DNA from: Alphaproteobacteria bacterium
GTDB taxonomy: Bacteria > Pseudomonadota > Alphaproteobacteria > Rhizobiales > Beijerinckiaceae
Length of the DNA stretch: 64,000 nucleotides
Direction of reading: 5' to 3'
NCBI GenBank assembly: GCA_021325385.1
Contig: JAJPHH010000139.1
Coordinates: forward strand, 1-64,000
The position numbers and the translations under genes are program-made. Each line of letters starts with the position of its first letter. Positions within the stretch are counted from its first letter, which is position 1. Below the pieces are notes generated by a model. The model worked only from the letters and a program-made list of their open reading frames with translations, searched no databases and was not told the DNA's origin. This document shows, piece by piece, positions 39,807-51,050 of the stretch.

Positions 39807-42800
39807 ATGGCAAGGCGTCCAAAATCTCAATTGGCGAAGGACCCTCTCTGGTACAAGGACGCGGTCATCTATCAACTACACGTCAAATCTTTCTTTGACG
39901 CCAATAATGACGGGATTGGCGATTTCGCCGGCTTGAACAGCAAGCTTGACTATATATCGAGCCTTGGGGTCAACGCCGTCTGGCTTCTGCCTTTCTATCC
40001 CTCGCCTCGGCGAGACGACGGCTACGACATCGCCGAATATAGAGATATCAGCGCGGATTACGGCACGATTTCCGAGTTCAAGGACTTCATCGCCGCAGCC
40101 CACGCACGCGGCATTCGTGTCATTACCGAGCTCGTGATCAATCATACTTCCGATCAACATCCCTGGTTTCAGAGGGCGCGACGCAAACCCGCCAATTCGA
40201 CCGCCAGGAATTACTACGTGTGGTCGGACACGGACAAGCGATATGAGGGGACGCGGGTCATCTTCTTGGACACAGAGAAGTCGAACTGGACGTGGGATCC
40301 TGTCGCCGGCGCCTATTTCTGGCACCGCTTCTACTCCCATCAGCCGGACCTGAATTTCGACAATCCGCGCGTGCTGAAAGAGGTCATCGGCGTGATGCGT
40401 TTTTGGCTCGACATGGGGGTCGACGGGCTTCGTTTGGACGCGATCCCGTATCTCATCGAACGAGAGGGGACGTCGAACGAGAATCTCCCTGAAACGCACA
40501 AGATCCTGAAGATAATCCGGGCGGAGCTCGACCGGCGCTATGACGACAAGATGCTGCTCGCGGAGGCCAATCAGTGGCCGGAGGACACGCAGGCCTATTT
40601 CGGCGAGGGCGACGAATGTCACATGGCGTTTCATTTTCCGCTGATGCCGCGCATGTATATGGCCATCGCCAAGGAGGATCGCTTCCCGATTACCGACATC
40701 CTGCGGCAGACGCCGGAAATTCCGGCCAACGCCCAATGGGCGATCTTCCTGCGAAATCATGACGAGCTCACCCTTGAAATGGTCACCGACGCCGAGCGGG
40801 ACTATCTTTGGAACGCCTACGCTTCCGACCGGCGCGCGCGCCTCAACCTCGGCATAAGACGTCGGCTCGCGCCGCTTCTCCAACGCGACAGGCGGCGCAT
40901 CGAACTGATGAACGGCCTCCTCCTGTCGATGCCTGGCACGCCGGTCATCTATTACGGCGACGAAATCGGCATGGGCGACAACATCCATCTCGGCGATCGC
41001 GACGGCGTGCGAACGCCGATGCAGTGGACCGAGGACCGCAACGGCGGCTTTTCGCGCGCCGATCCGTCGGCAATGGTTCTCCCGCCGATCATGGATCCGC
41101 TCTACGGCTATGAGGCCGTCAATGTCGAGGCGCAGGCGAGAGACCCGCACTCGCTGCTCAATTGGATGCGCCGGATGCTGCTCCTGCGGCGCAACCACAA
41201 AGTGTTCGGGCGCGGCAAGTTCCAGTTCATCTACCCGCGAAACAGGCGTATTCTCGCCTATCTGAGAGAATATGAAGAAGAGGTCGTACTCTGCGTCGCC
41301 AACCTCGCGCGCACGCCGCAGGCGGTCGAGCTCGATCTTTCAAGCTATGCCGGGCGAATACCGATCGAAATGACCGGACCATCGCCTTTTCCGCCGATCG
41401 GCCAACTCACTTATATGCTCACCCTCGCGCCTTATGGGTTCTATTGGTTCGAATTGAAGGCCTCCAGCGCCGAGGCGCCGAGCTGGCGCGACGAGCCGCC
41501 AGAGCAGATGCCTGATCTGCAGACCCTGGTCGTGCGCGAGAGCCTACGCGAGCTGCTCGGCGAGCGTCACTCCGCAACCATTCTGCGCGATCTTTTGCCG
41601 TCTTACCTCCAGAGACGGCGTTGGTTCGCATCGAAGAACGAGACGATTTCAAGCGTCCGCATCGCCTATGCGGCGCAACCGCCGTCACATCGGGAAATCA
41701 TGCTTACGGAGATCGAGGTCCGCTTGCGCGATCGCGAGGAGCGCTACCTTGTTCCAGCGGGCATCGCCTGGGAAGGGGCGAGCCCGCAGCCATTGGCTCA
41801 GCAACTCGCCATGGCTCGCGTGAGGCGCGGGCGTCGGGTCGGCTTCATAACCGACGCATTCGCTCTCGAAGCCCTGCCGCGCGCCATCATGGCGTGGCTG
41901 CGCGAGCGCGCCGTTTTTGAAACGCCTGACGGCGCGATCCGCTGCTTGGCTGAGCCCGGCCTCGACGCCTTGCCGGATATGAGCGACGCCGCAGTGCGCT
42001 GGCTCTCGGCGGAGCAATCGAACAGCTCGCTCATAATCGGCAACGCCGCGATGATCAAGCTGATCAGACGCGTTTCGCCCGGCATACATCCTGAAGCCGA
42101 AATGACCCGCCGGCTGACGCTGAGCGGCTTCGCCCACGCTCCCCAGCTCCTCGGCGAGATCGTGCGCTTCGATCAGCGCGACGTCCCCCATACCCTCTTC
42201 ATCATCCAAGGCAACATCCCGAATCAGGGCGACGCCTGGACCTGGACCCTCGACAATCTTCGCCGCGCTCTTGAAGATGCGGCCCTGGAGAATGAGGGCG
42301 GCGAGCCCGCCTCGCATCCGTTCCGGCTGCTCGACGAATTCGCGGCTCTGACCGGCAAGAGGCTCGGCGAACTTCACGTAACCCTCGCCGCCGAGACGGA
42401 CGACAGCGCCTTCTCGCCAGTCGTCATCGACGAGGCTTTGGCGTCAACATGGGCGCAAGGCGCGGCGGATCAGATCGAACGCTGCTTGCGCGATCTGGAG
42501 CGCGAGAAGCGCAATCTCGATTCGACGCATCAGGCTTTGGCGGATTCCGTACTCGCTCGCAAAGCGGACCTCATCGCGAGTTTGCCTGGCCTGGCCGCCT
42601 CGGGCCTTGGCGGGCTCGCGATTCGCGTTCACGGCGATTTTCACCTCGGTCAGATTTTGATCTCCCAGTCCGACGTCTACATCATCGACTTCGAGGGGGA
42701 GCCCTTGCGATCCCTCGATCAACGTCGGATCAAAACGACGCCTTTGCGCGATGTCGCCGGCTTCTTGCGCTCGCTCGACTACGCCGCGGCCTCCTTGGCT

Positions 42801-43097
42801 TTGCCTATGAACGACGTAAGCCCGCAGCCTGTCCGAGAGCGTCGAGCGGAACTGCTCGCGCGGTTCCGGCGCGAGGCGTTTGCGGCGTTCTTGAAATCGT
42901 ACTGGCAAGCTGTCAGAGCCGCCCCTCGACTCGGCCTATCGCCCTCCCGAGGGCCGCTTCTCAGCCTCATGCTGCTCGAGAAAGCGAGTTATGAAATCAG
43001 CTACGAAGCCGCCAACCGGCCGAACTGGCTGGCGATTCCGCTTCGCGGCTTCGCGACAATCATTAACCGTCTCGACATGGGGGGTCGCCGCTCATGA
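39807..43097 (+). CDS. treS: Trehalose synthase fused to maltokinase
   Basis: [68 protein letters not shown]-terminal maltokinase [30 protein letters not shown]. Confidence 0.93.
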   Translation: MARRPKSQLAKDPLWYKDAVIYQLHVKSFFDANNDGIGDFAGLNSKLDYISSLGVNAVWLLPFYPSPRRDDGYDIAEYRDISADYGTISEFKDFIAAAHARGIRVITELVINHTSDQHPWFQRARRKPANSTARNYYVWSDTDKRYEGTRVIFLDTEKSNWTWDPVAGAYFWHRFYSHQPDLNFDNPRVLKEVIGVMRFWLDMGVDGLRLDAIPYLIEREGTSNENLPETHKILKIIRAELDRRYDDKMLLAEANQWPEDTQAYFGEGDECHMAFHFPLMPRMYMAIAKEDRFPITDILRQTPEIPANAQWAIFLRNHDELTLEMVTDAERDYLWNAYASDRRARLNLGIRRRLAPLLQRDRRRIELMNGLLLSMPGTPVIYYGDEIGMGDNIHLGDRDGVRTPMQWTEDRNGGFSRADPSAMVLPPIMDPLYGYEAVNVEAQARDPHSLLNWMRRMLLLRRNHKVFGRGKFQFIYPRNRRILAYLREYEEEVVLCVANLARTPQAVELDLSSYAGRIPIEMTGPSPFPPIGQLTYMLTLAPYGFYWFELKASSAEAPSWRDEPPEQMPDLQTLVVRESLRELLGERHSATILRDLLPSYLQRRRWFASKNETISSVRIAYAAQPPSHREIMLTEIEVRLRDREERYLVPAGIAWEGASPQPLAQQLAMARVRRGRRVGFITDAFALEALPRAIMAWLRERAVFETPDGAIRCLAEPGLDALPDMSDAAVRWLSAEQSNSSLIIGNAAMIKLIRRVSPGIHPEAEMTRRLTLSGFAHAPQLLGEIVRFDQRDVPHTLFIIQGNIPNQGDAWTWTLDNLRRALEDAALENEGGEPASHPFRLLDEFAALTGKRLGELHVTLAAETDDSAFSPVVIDEALASTWAQGAADQIERCLRDLEREKRNLDSTHQALADSVLARKADLIASLPGLAASGLGGLAIRVHGDFHLGQILISQSDVYIIDFEGEPLRSLDQRRIKTTPLRDVAGFLRSLDYAAASLALPMNDVSPQPVRERRAELLARFRREAFAAFLKSYWQAVRAAPRLGLSPSRGPLLSLMLLEKASYEISYEAANRPNWLAIPLRGFATIINRLDMGGRRS

Positions 43098-45298
43098 CGA
43101 TTGGCCAGGATTGCCTCGCCGGGATCAGCGCCGAGGCGGTGCAGGCGCTCGTCGACGGGCGTCATGGCGATCCGTTCTCCATTCTCGGCCCGCACCAATG
43201 CGGACCAATGTCGGTTGTTCGCGCTCTGGCGCCCGGCGCACAGAAGATCGAGGTCGTGGCGAGAGAGGATTCTAGTTTCTTGGGCCGCCTGGAGCTCGCC
43301 CATCCCGGCGGCTTATTCGCCGGCCCGGTGAGCAGCGGCCGGCCCTATCGGCTCGTCATCCAATGGCCGCTGGCCGTGCAGAAAACAGAGGACCCTTACA
43401 GTTTCGGCCTTCTCCTTGGCGAGCTCGATCTTCATTTGATCTCGGAAGGCACGCATTACGAACTCGCGCGCTGCCTCGGCGCGCAGACAATGACGATCGG
43501 CGGCGTGTCGGGGGTGCGATTCGCGGTTTGGGCGCCGAACGCGAGAAGGGTCTCGGTGGTTGGCGGCTTTAACAGCTGGGATGGCCGGCGTCACCCGATG
43601 CGTCTGCGCCGCGAGGCCGGCGTCTGGGAGCTGTTTATTCCGCGAATTCGCGCCGGCGCGCTCTATAAGTACGAATTGCTCGGCCCCGGCGGAGCGCTGC
43701 TCCCGCAAAAGGCCGATCCTGTGGCACGGGCAAGCGAGGCTTCGCCAGGCACCGCCTCCATTGTCGCTTCGAGCGAGCCTTTCGTCTGGACGGATCAGGA
43801 TTGGATCGCAAAGAGAAGCGAGCGCCAGAGGCTCGATAGGCCTATCTCGATATACGAAGTTCACGCGGGATCCTGGCTGCGAATCGTCGAAGAGGAGTTT
43901 CGAAGCCTTACCTGGTCCGAGATGGGCGAACGGCTCGTGCCCTATTTGGTCGAGATGGGATTCACCCATCTCGAATTCTTGCCTATTGCCGAATATCCGT
44001 TCGGCGGCTCCTGGGGCTACCAGCCTCTTGGGCTTTTCAGCCCCACTGGCCGCTACGGACGAGCCGACGAATTCGCGGCGCTGATCGATATTTGCCATGA
44101 GGCGGGCATTGGCGTGATCGTCGATTGGGTGCCGGCCCATTTTCCCACTGACGTCTGGGGCCTCGCCCGTTTCGACGGAACTGCGCTCTATGAGCACCAA
44201 GACCCGCGCGAGGGGTTTCACAAGGACTGGAACACGCTGATCTACAATCTCGGACGCAACGAGGTGAAAGGATTCCTCATCGCCAGCGCGCTCGAATGGA
44301 TCGAACATTATCATGTCGACGCCCTACGCGTCGATGCTGTCGCTTCGATGCTTTATCGTGATTACAGCCGCAATCCAGGCGAGTGGATCCCCAACCGCTA
44401 CGGCGGGCGAGAGAACCTCGAGGCGATAGAGTTCTTCAAGCACTTGAACAGCATCATCCATCAGCGCAATCCCGGCGTTCTCATGATCGCCGAGGAATCG
44501 ACCGCGTGGCCGAAAGTGACGGCGCCGCCGTCTGAAGGCGGGCTCGGCTTTTCATTGAAATGGAATATGGGCTGGATGCACGACACGCTCCATTACATGT
44601 CGAAGGATCCCGTCTACCGCTCCTACGAACATCATTCGATGACTTTCGGCATGGTCTATGCCTATTCCGAGCGCTTCGTACTGCCGCTGTCCCATGACGA
44701 AGTGGTGCATGGAAAAGGATCGCTCATTCAGAAGATGCCGGGGGATTATTGGCAGCGCTTCGCGAATCTTCGCGCCTATCTGGGTTGGATGTGGACTTTC
44801 CCCGGCAAAAAACTGCTCTTCATGGGCGGCGAAATCGCGCAGTGGAGCGAATGGAGGAGCGACGGCTCGATCGAATGGGATTTGCTCGATTTTCCGCTCC
44901 ACCGCGGCGTCCAGACGCTGGTCTGCGATCTGAACGCCATTTACCGGGAGCGGCCGGCGCTCCACGCGTCGGATGACGACCCCGCTGGTTTCCAATGGGC
45001 CGTCGCCGATGACCGGACGAATTCCGTCTACGCCTTTTTGCGCCGCGCCGGCGACAGCTCGGTCGTTCTCGTCGCGAGCAACATGACGCCGGTTCCGCGC
45101 TATAACTATCGCATCCGGGTCGATCGGGAGGGCGGCTGGCGCGAATTGCTGAATTCCGACTCTTCCCATTACGGCGGCGGAAATCTCGGCAATGGCGGCC
45201 GGATCGTCGCCTATCCGACGCATAGCGGCGCGGAGCTCAGCCTGACGCTGCCTCCTTTGGCGACGCTCATCCTCGCGCCGGACGAGAGCCGTTTCTGA
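43094..45298 (+). CDS. glgB: 1,4-alpha-glucan branching enzyme
   Basis: [73 protein letters not shown] overlap with treS. Confidence 0.95.
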   Translation: MTIGQDCLAGISAEAVQALVDGRHGDPFSILGPHQCGPMSVVRALAPGAQKIEVVAREDSSFLGRLELAHPGGLFAGPVSSGRPYRLVIQWPLAVQKTEDPYSFGLLLGELDLHLISEGTHYELARCLGAQTMTIGGVSGVRFAVWAPNARRVSVVGGFNSWDGRRHPMRLRREAGVWELFIPRIRAGALYKYELLGPGGALLPQKADPVARASEASPGTASIVASSEPFVWTDQDWIAKRSERQRLDRPISIYEVHAGSWLRIVEEEFRSLTWSEMGERLVPYLVEMGFTHLEFLPIAEYPFGGSWGYQPLGLFSPTGRYGRADEFAALIDICHEAGIGVIVDWVPAHFPTDVWGLARFDGTALYEHQDPREGFHKDWNTLIYNLGRNEVKGFLIASALEWIEHYHVDALRVDAVASMLYRDYSRNPGEWIPNRYGGRENLEAIEFFKHLNSIIHQRNPGVLMIAEESTAWPKVTAPPSEGGLGFSLKWNMGWMHDTLHYMSKDPVYRSYEHHSMTFGMVYAYSERFVLPLSHDEVVHGKGSLIQKMPGDYWQRFANLRAYLGWMWTFPGKKLLFMGGEIAQWSEWRSDGSIEWDLLDFPLHRGVQTLVCDLNAIYRERPALHASDDDPAGFQWAVADDRTNSVYAFLRRAGDSSVVLVASNMTPVPRYNYRIRVDREGGWRELLNSDSSHYGGGNLGNGGRIVAYPTHSGAELSLTLPPLATLILAPDESRF

Positions 45299-45329
45299 GC
45301 GCCATGACGCCGACTTCCCTTGGAGCAAA

Positions 45330-46082
45330 TCAGCCGGGATCGATCGGCGCGCCGGGCGACGTCCGCCTCACGCCGCCGAAAGCCGGCGCGGAAACGCGGG
45401 CGAACCGGTCCTCGACATAGGTTCGAAATTCCGCGATGTCTTCCGGCTCCGGCTCGCAGCCGGTACTGCTGCGTAAATAAGCCGGAACGTGCGAAAGGCG
45501 ACTCTCCATCGGCTCGCGCAAGTCAAGCGCATAGTACCCGATCTGCGTGAAATAAAGGACGCGAGCGCGGATGAAGGCGTCCTCGGCTTCATAGCCGTGC
45601 CGCCGGAACATCTCGCAGATCGCCGCGACCCGCTCTTCGTCCGCCTGGCGAATGATTTTTCTGACTTTCTTCGACAGCATCGCCCAGGATCGAATGGCGA
45701 AGTCCAGGCGGGGGTCGAAAAGGGAATCGTCGACCCAACATTTGAAAATATTGATCACGCCGCGCGTGACGTTCGCGGCGGGGAGACGGGCATGTTCGAC
45801 GACGAAACGGGTGTTCTTCTCGCGCCAATACGCCAGCAGCTGATCGAGGAGGTCGGCGCGACTTTTGAAATACCAATAGAAGCTCGATCGCGAGACGCCG
45901 AGCTTTTGGCTCAGCGTCAAGACGCGCACGCTGTCGACCCCGTCCGAGATCAGCGCGCCGAGAGCGGCGTTCAGCCAATCACCTCGCGTCGCTTTGACAT
46001 TTCCTGCGATGGCCGGCTTGGTGGGCGTTCGTTTAAGGCGCGGGTCGGACGGCCGTTTTGGGCGGGCGCGGTTCCGGATCAT
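45330..46082 (-). CDS. TetR/AcrR-family transcriptional regulator
   Basis: WLNAALGALISDGVDSVRVLTLSQKLGVSRSSFYWYFKSRADLLDQLLAYW. Confidence 0.88.
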   Translation of the reverse strand: MIRNRARPKRPSDPRLKRTPTKPAIAGNVKATRGDWLNAALGALISDGVDSVRVLTLSQKLGVSRSSFYWYFKSRADLLDQLLAYWREKNTRFVVEHARLPAANVTRGVINIFKCWVDDSLFDPRLDFAIRSWAMLSKKVRKIIRQADEERVAAICEMFRRHGYEAEDAFIRARVLYFTQIGYYALDLREPMESRLSHVPAYLRSSTGCEPEPEDIAEFRTYVEDRFARVSAPAFGGVRRTSPGAPIDPG

Positions 46083-46092
46083 CGCTCGTCCT

Positions 46093-46644
46093 TCAGTGGC
46101 CATCGTCCTCGGCCGACGCCAAATTCTCGACAGTCGCCGCAAGCCAGGTCCAAAAATGCGACCCCATCGGCCGATCGATATGGATTCTCGCCGTCTCTGA
46201 ATCGCGATAGCGGTAGACGATCGCCTGTATCCCGGCGAAATTCATCGCCGCGCTCGGGCTTGTCCTGGACGGGTCCAGCGCGGTCGCGCGCGCCAGGATC
46301 TCCGACGAAAGCGCTCCCGTCAGTTCAAAGACGAGCAGCCCCGCGCTGATCGGCGTCGCGGCGAAGCCTTCGGCGCGCCACCCCGACGGCGCGACAAAGT
46401 CCGAAGGTCCGACCGCCAGGACTCGATCCCGCGCGAGCCGAACGCAGTAGCGGTCGCCTTGGGCGAGACCAAAGCCGCCGATATCCGCATGCGGAAAGCT
46501 CGCCTGGCGCGCCCAAGCTGCGAAATCGCCGCTGATAAGATGCTGGGCGAGCCCTGGCGCCGGCCGGACGCTGAGTCCCGGCCGATCCAAAGCCGCCGCG
46601 CGCCAGTCCGGCTGGGCCGGCCAGATGGCGGAAAGGTCATGCAT
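46093..46644 (-). CDS. soxG: Sarcosine oxidase gamma subunit
   Basis: Weakly conserved GcvT-like small subunit in canonical position after soxA. Confidence 0.8.
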   Translation of the reverse strand: MHDLSAIWPAQPDWRAAALDRPGLSVRPAPGLAQHLISGDFAAWARQASFPHADIGGFGLAQGDRYCVRLARDRVLAVGPSDFVAPSGWRAEGFAATPISAGLLVFELTGALSSEILARATALDPSRTSPSAAMNFAGIQAIVYRYRDSETARIHIDRPMGSHFWTWLAATVENLASAEDDGH

Positions 46645-49516
46645 TGAGCCGAGTCCCGCCCAAGTCGAAAGCGCAGGGCGCGCCGATCGTCGCGCGCCTC
46701 ATTTCGCCCAAATGCCTTATGTCGACCGCCTCGCCGCGGCGGCTCGCGCCGCGCTCGATCAATCCGAGCGCGATCGGAAAGCCAAGCGTCGGGCTCATAT
46801 AGCTGGAAGTGACATAACCGATGCTTCTCTGCTTTGATCCCACGGCTTCGACGCCATGCGCGCCCGTCGCCAGCGGCGGCTCGCCTGCCGAAACTGACAA
46901 TCCGACAAGCTGACGACGGTCCGCTCTTGTCGCCTCCTCGGTAAACAGCGATCGACGTCCGACATACTCGTCAAGACGTCTCTCGCGCGGTCCCGCCATG
47001 CCGAGATCATGCGGCATGGTTGCGCCGTCGGTATCTTTGCCGATGCCGATATACCCTTTCTCGGCGCGCAGGATCATCAACGCCTCGACGCCGATGACCG
47101 CCGCTTCGAAACGCTTGCCAAGCTCGATCAGCTGCATCCAGAGGTCTTCGGCTCGGTCGGCCGGCACGGAGATTTCGTAGCTCCTGTCGCCAGTAAAGCT
47201 GACCCGCGCGACGCGCATCTCGCCGCCCTGGAAATCGCCGTCGCAGACCGCCATATGCGGCAGAGCGGAATCGTCAAGGTCGATGCGCAAAGCCAGCTCG
47301 CTGAGCAGGGCTTTGGCGCGGGGACCAGAGACAGTGACCGTCGCAAGATGCGAGGTCGCATTATGGATGAAGAGCCGCTTGCGATCGAAGCGATCTTGCC
47401 GCCACTCCTCTAATCGGGCGTGAACCGCGCCGACATGCGAACTGGAGCAAGAGACGAGAAATCGATCCTCGCCCAGCCGTGCAAGCACGCCGTCGTCGAA
47501 GACGATTCCCGATTCGGACAGCATCAACCCGTACCGACAGCGGCCGGGTCTCAGCGTCGACATGGCGTTGTAGTAGATGAAGTCGACGAACTCAGCCGCC
47601 TGAGGTCCGACCACCTCGATCTTTCCGAGCGTCGAAGCGTCGAAAATCGCGGCCGAGCGCCGCGCCTGCCGCGCCTCTTCTTGAATTTGCGGTTCGCCAG
47701 GCCCGCCGCCATAATAAGCCGGCCGCAGCCAGCCGCCGTATTCGCGGAAAACCGCGCCGCGCGCCCGATGCGCGGCTTCGAGCGGAAGCCGCTTCAGCGG
47801 CGACATCAGCGCGCCGCCGCGCAGACCCGCAAGGCTCGCGAAGGACGTCGGCGCATAAGGCGGACGGTAGGTCGTCGTTCCGACTTCGGCAATTTGCCGG
47901 CCGGTGATCTCGGCCATCAGAGCCAAACCTCCGATATTCGAGGTCTTTCCCTGATCGGTGGCCATGCCCAGCGTCGTGTATCGCTTCAAATGCTCGACCG
48001 AGACGAAATTTTCGCGCGCGGCGAGTTCGACGTCCTTCGCCGTCACATCGCTTTGATAATCGATCCAGACGCGGTCTGTCCGCTCAGCGCTGCTCCAGAT
48101 CGGATCGATCCGTAGGGTATTTTCGCGCCCGGCGCTGACCGGAATCGGAGCGGCGCCGCCGCAGAATTCGCGCGCGGCCTTGGCGCCGCTGGCCAGCGTA
48201 TCGGCGAGCGAGATCGCGCCCGCCGCGGCGCCGGCGACGCTGAGGAGAGATGTCGGCCCCGCCGGCGCGAAGGCGGCAAGCTCGTCTCGCCAGGCGAGCT
48301 TGCCTCGCGCCTGGCAGAAGAGGTGGACGGTCGGCGTCCATCCGCCGGAAACGAGAATGCAATCGGCGGCGATTGTCGCGCCGTCGTTCAACATCGCTCC
48401 TTCGACGACCTGCCGGCCGCGAGCGCTTGTCAGTCTCCGGCCGAACCGGACGTCGCTCGCGAGCTTGCCGGCGCGCCCATTCGCGCGGCTGTCGATCACC
48501 GTCACCGCCGCGCCCGCTTCGGCTAAGGCGTCGGCGACTTCATAGGCGCTGTCGTTGTTCGTCGCGACGACGATGCGCTCGCCGACAATCACGCCATAGC
48601 GGCGCAGATAAATCAGCGCCGCGTCCGCGGACATGATTCCGGGCAGATCATTATTCGCAAAAGGCAGCGGCCGCTCGATTGCGCCCGCAGCCACGATCAC
48701 ATGCCGCGCCCGCACGCGCCACAGCGTGTCGGGCCTTGCCTCGCCGCGGCGTTGGGCAAGACCGACCAGATTGTGATCATAGACGCCAAACGCCGTGGTC
48801 GAGGGAAGGTACTCGACGCCTTGGCGCTTCAGCTCAGCGACAGCGGCTTCCGCCCAATCGATCGCGGCGGCGCCGTCGATCACGCCGGCGCGGTGGCGTA
48901 ACGAGCCGCCCGGTCGGGCGCCGTCGTCGACCAGGATAGTCGACGCGCCGGCCGAGCCGGCTTGCAACGCCGCCGCCAGACCCGCCGGGCCGGCGCCGAC
49001 GACAAGCAGATCGCAGTGGGCGTTGATCTGATCCGCCCTCCCGCCAGCAACCGAGGCTGGATCGACCCTGCCGAGCCCGGCCATCGCCCTTATGCGATTT
49101 TCGTACGAGCGCCAATTCGGCCAGAGGAAGGTCTTGTAATAGAAGCCCGCGGGGATGAAGCGGGCGAAGCGATCGAGAAACGCGTAGCGATCAGCGCGTG
49201 CAGTCGGCGAGGCGTTTACGCTGCGCGCGACGAGGCCAGGCCGAGCCGGCGCAACCGTCGCGCGCACGTTCGGCGTCAGGCGCCCCAAGTCGGCCACGTC
49301 GACCAGGGCGTTCGGCTCCTCGACGCCTGCGCCCCAAACGCCGCGCGGCCGATGGTGCTTAAAACTACGAGCGACGATTCTGATATTGCTGGCAAGCAAC
49401 GCCGACGCAATCGTATCGCCGTGAAAGCCATCGACCTTTTGCCCATCGAAAGCGAACTCAAGCGGCCGCGAGCGGTCGATGTCGCTCCCGCCCCGATCCA
49501 GGCGACGCGCGCTCAT
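46637..49516 (-). CDS. soxA: Sarcosine oxidase alpha subunit
   Basis: LEFAFDGQKVDGFHGDTIASALLASNIRIVARSFKHHRPRGVWGAGVEEPNALV; LLVVGAGPAGLAAALQAG; C-terminal GcvT-like domain. Confidence 0.93.
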   Translation of the reverse strand: MSARRLDRGGSDIDRSRPLEFAFDGQKVDGFHGDTIASALLASNIRIVARSFKHHRPRGVWGAGVEEPNALVDVADLGRLTPNVRATVAPARPGLVARSVNASPTARADRYAFLDRFARFIPAGFYYKTFLWPNWRSYENRIRAMAGLGRVDPASVAGGRADQINAHCDLLVVGAGPAGLAAALQAGSAGASTILVDDGARPGGSLRHRAGVIDGAAAIDWAEAAVAELKRQGVEYLPSTTAFGVYDHNLVGLAQRRGEARPDTLWRVRARHVIVAAGAIERPLPFANNDLPGIMSADAALIYLRRYGVIVGERIVVATNNDSAYEVADALAEAGAAVTVIDSRANGRAGKLASDVRFGRRLTSARGRQVVEGAMLNDGATIAADCILVSGGWTPTVHLFCQARGKLAWRDELAAFAPAGPTSLLSVAGAAAGAISLADTLASGAKAAREFCGGAAPIPVSAGRENTLRIDPIWSSAERTDRVWIDYQSDVTAKDVELAARENFVSVEHLKRYTTLGMATDQGKTSNIGGLALMAEITGRQIAEVGTTTYRPPYAPTSFASLAGLRGGALMSPLKRLPLEAAHRARGAVFREYGGWLRPAYYGGGPGEPQIQEEARQARRSAAIFDASTLGKIEVVGPQAAEFVDFIYYNAMSTLRPGRCRYGLMLSESGIVFDDGVLARLGEDRFLVSCSSSHVGAVHARLEEWRQDRFDRKRLFIHNATSHLATVTVSGPRAKALLSELALRIDLDDSALPHMAVCDGDFQGGEMRVARVSFTGDRSYEISVPADRAEDLWMQLIELGKRFEAAVIGVEALMILRAEKGYIGIGKDTDGATMPHDLGMAGPRERRLDEYVGRRSLFTEEATRADRRQLVGLSVSAGEPPLATGAHGVEAVGSKQRSIGYVTSSYMSPTLGFPIALGLIERGASRRGEAVDIRHLGEMRRATIGAPCAFDLGGTRLNA

Positions 49517-49776
49517 GGTTCGCGGCCGCTATTCGGCGACGAGTCTGCGACGACGTGGGTCGAGGCGTCGCGCGTCATGACGAAGAATTCGCCGCAGGTC
49601 ATGTGCATCCAGATTTCGCGGGATGGGCCTGTGGGATTGGCGCGGAACCAAAGGTAGTTCGCCCAAAAGTCGGCCGAGACGTTCGCGCCTTCCGGCCGCA
49701 CATTTCCCGCCTCGCCGCCATAGTGGAACTCGGTCTCGTCGCGAGGGCCGCAAAAAGGACAAGGGAAGAGCTGCAT
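49513..49776 (-). CDS. soxD: Sarcosine oxidase delta subunit
   Basis: MQLFPCPFCGPRDETEFHYGGEAGNVRP...LWFRANPTGPSREIWMHMTCGEFFVMTRD. Confidence 0.93.
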   Translation of the reverse strand: MQLFPCPFCGPRDETEFHYGGEAGNVRPEGANVSADFWANYLWFRANPTGPSREIWMHMTCGEFFVMTRDASTHVVADSSPNSGREP

Positions 49777-49783
49777 GGCCTCC

Positions 49784-51037
49784 TCAATGGGCGATGCCGG
49801 AGCCGGCCGCCTCGTCGATCAACCGTCCTTTGGCGAAGCGGCTTAGGTCGAAAGGCCTGCTGATCGGATGATGGGCGCCTTTCGCCAGCAGATGGGCGAG
49901 CATCGTTCCGCCGGCGGGAATCGCTTTGAATCCGCCGGTGCCCCAACCGCAATTGAGATAGAGGCCGGGAAGCGGCGATTCGCCGATAATCGGCGAACTA
50001 TCGGGGACGACGTCGACGATCCCCGCCCATTGCCGCATCAGCTTGAGCTGGCCGAAAGCCGGGAACATCTCGATCAAGCCGGCGATCACCGTCTCGAGAA
50101 CCGGCAGATTGCCGCGCTGCGCATAGGACGGGATGCGGTCGAGACCGCCGCCGATCACCAGTTCGCCCTTGTCGGATTGGCTGACATAAGTCCCCGTCCC
50201 GAGCGACGTGACGACTGTGTCGAGGATCGGCTTGACCGGCTCGGAGACGCAGGCCTGCAGCGCATAGGAATTGATCGGCAGCTTGAATCCGGCCAGGGCG
50301 GCGAGCGCCGAGGAATGACCCGCGACGGCCATGCCCGTCCGCTCGGCGCGAATGGGACCGAGCGACGTCTCGACGCCGCGGCAACGGCCGGCCTCGATGA
50401 TGAAGCCAAGCGCCTCGCAATTCTGGATGATGTCGACGCCGAGACCGCTGGCGGCCCGCGCATAGCCCCAGGCCACCGCGTCGTGCCGAGCGACGCCGGC
50501 GCTCGGCTGCCAAACGCCTCCATGGACCGGAAAACGCGCTTTTGGCGAGAAATTGTAGATCGGCGCGACGCGGCGCACATCCTCCGACGAGAACAGCTCG
50601 GCGTCGACGCCGTTGATCTGCATGGCGTTGACGGTTCTGGCGGCGATCTCCATCTCCGCCTCGCTATGGCAGACCGTCACCATGCCGCGCGGCGAGAACA
50701 TGATGTTGTAGTTCAGCTCAGCGGACAGGCTTTTGTAGAGCCGATGCGACAGGCCATAGAGCGCGACGCTCTCCGGGTAGAAATAGTTGGAGCGGATCAC
50801 CGTTGTGTTCCGCCCGGTATTGCCGCCGCCGATCCAGCCTTTCTCGAGCACCGCCGTGCGGCGAATTCCGTGAGTCTTGGCGAGATAATAGGCCGCCGCC
50901 AGACCATGGCCGCCGCCGCCGATGACGATGGCGTCGTACGACGTCTTGGGGACAGGCGTGCGCCAAGCCGGCGCCCAGCCACGGTGGCCGGTCAGGCCTT
51001 CCTTCAACAGCGAAAGAGCCGAGTAGCGTCTGGTCAT
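49784..51037 (-). CDS. soxB: Sarcosine oxidase beta subunit
   Basis: MTRRYSALSLLKEGLTGHRGWAPAWRTPVPKTSYDAIVIGGGGHGLAAAYYLAKTHGI. Confidence 0.93.
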   Translation of the reverse strand: MTRRYSALSLLKEGLTGHRGWAPAWRTPVPKTSYDAIVIGGGGHGLAAAYYLAKTHGIRRTAVLEKGWIGGGNTGRNTTVIRSNYFYPESVALYGLSHRLYKSLSAELNYNIMFSPRGMVTVCHSEAEMEIAARTVNAMQINGVDAELFSSEDVRRVAPIYNFSPKARFPVHGGVWQPSAGVARHDAVAWGYARAASGLGVDIIQNCEALGFIIEAGRCRGVETSLGPIRAERTGMAVAGHSSALAALAGFKLPINSYALQACVSEPVKPILDTVVTSLGTGTYVSQSDKGELVIGGGLDRIPSYAQRGNLPVLETVIAGLIEMFPAFGQLKLMRQWAGIVDVVPDSSPIIGESPLPGLYLNCGWGTGGFKAIPAGGTMLAHLLAKGAHHPISRPFDLSRFAKGRLIDEAAGSGIAH

Positions 51038-51050
51038 CGTTCGCTGCGCC

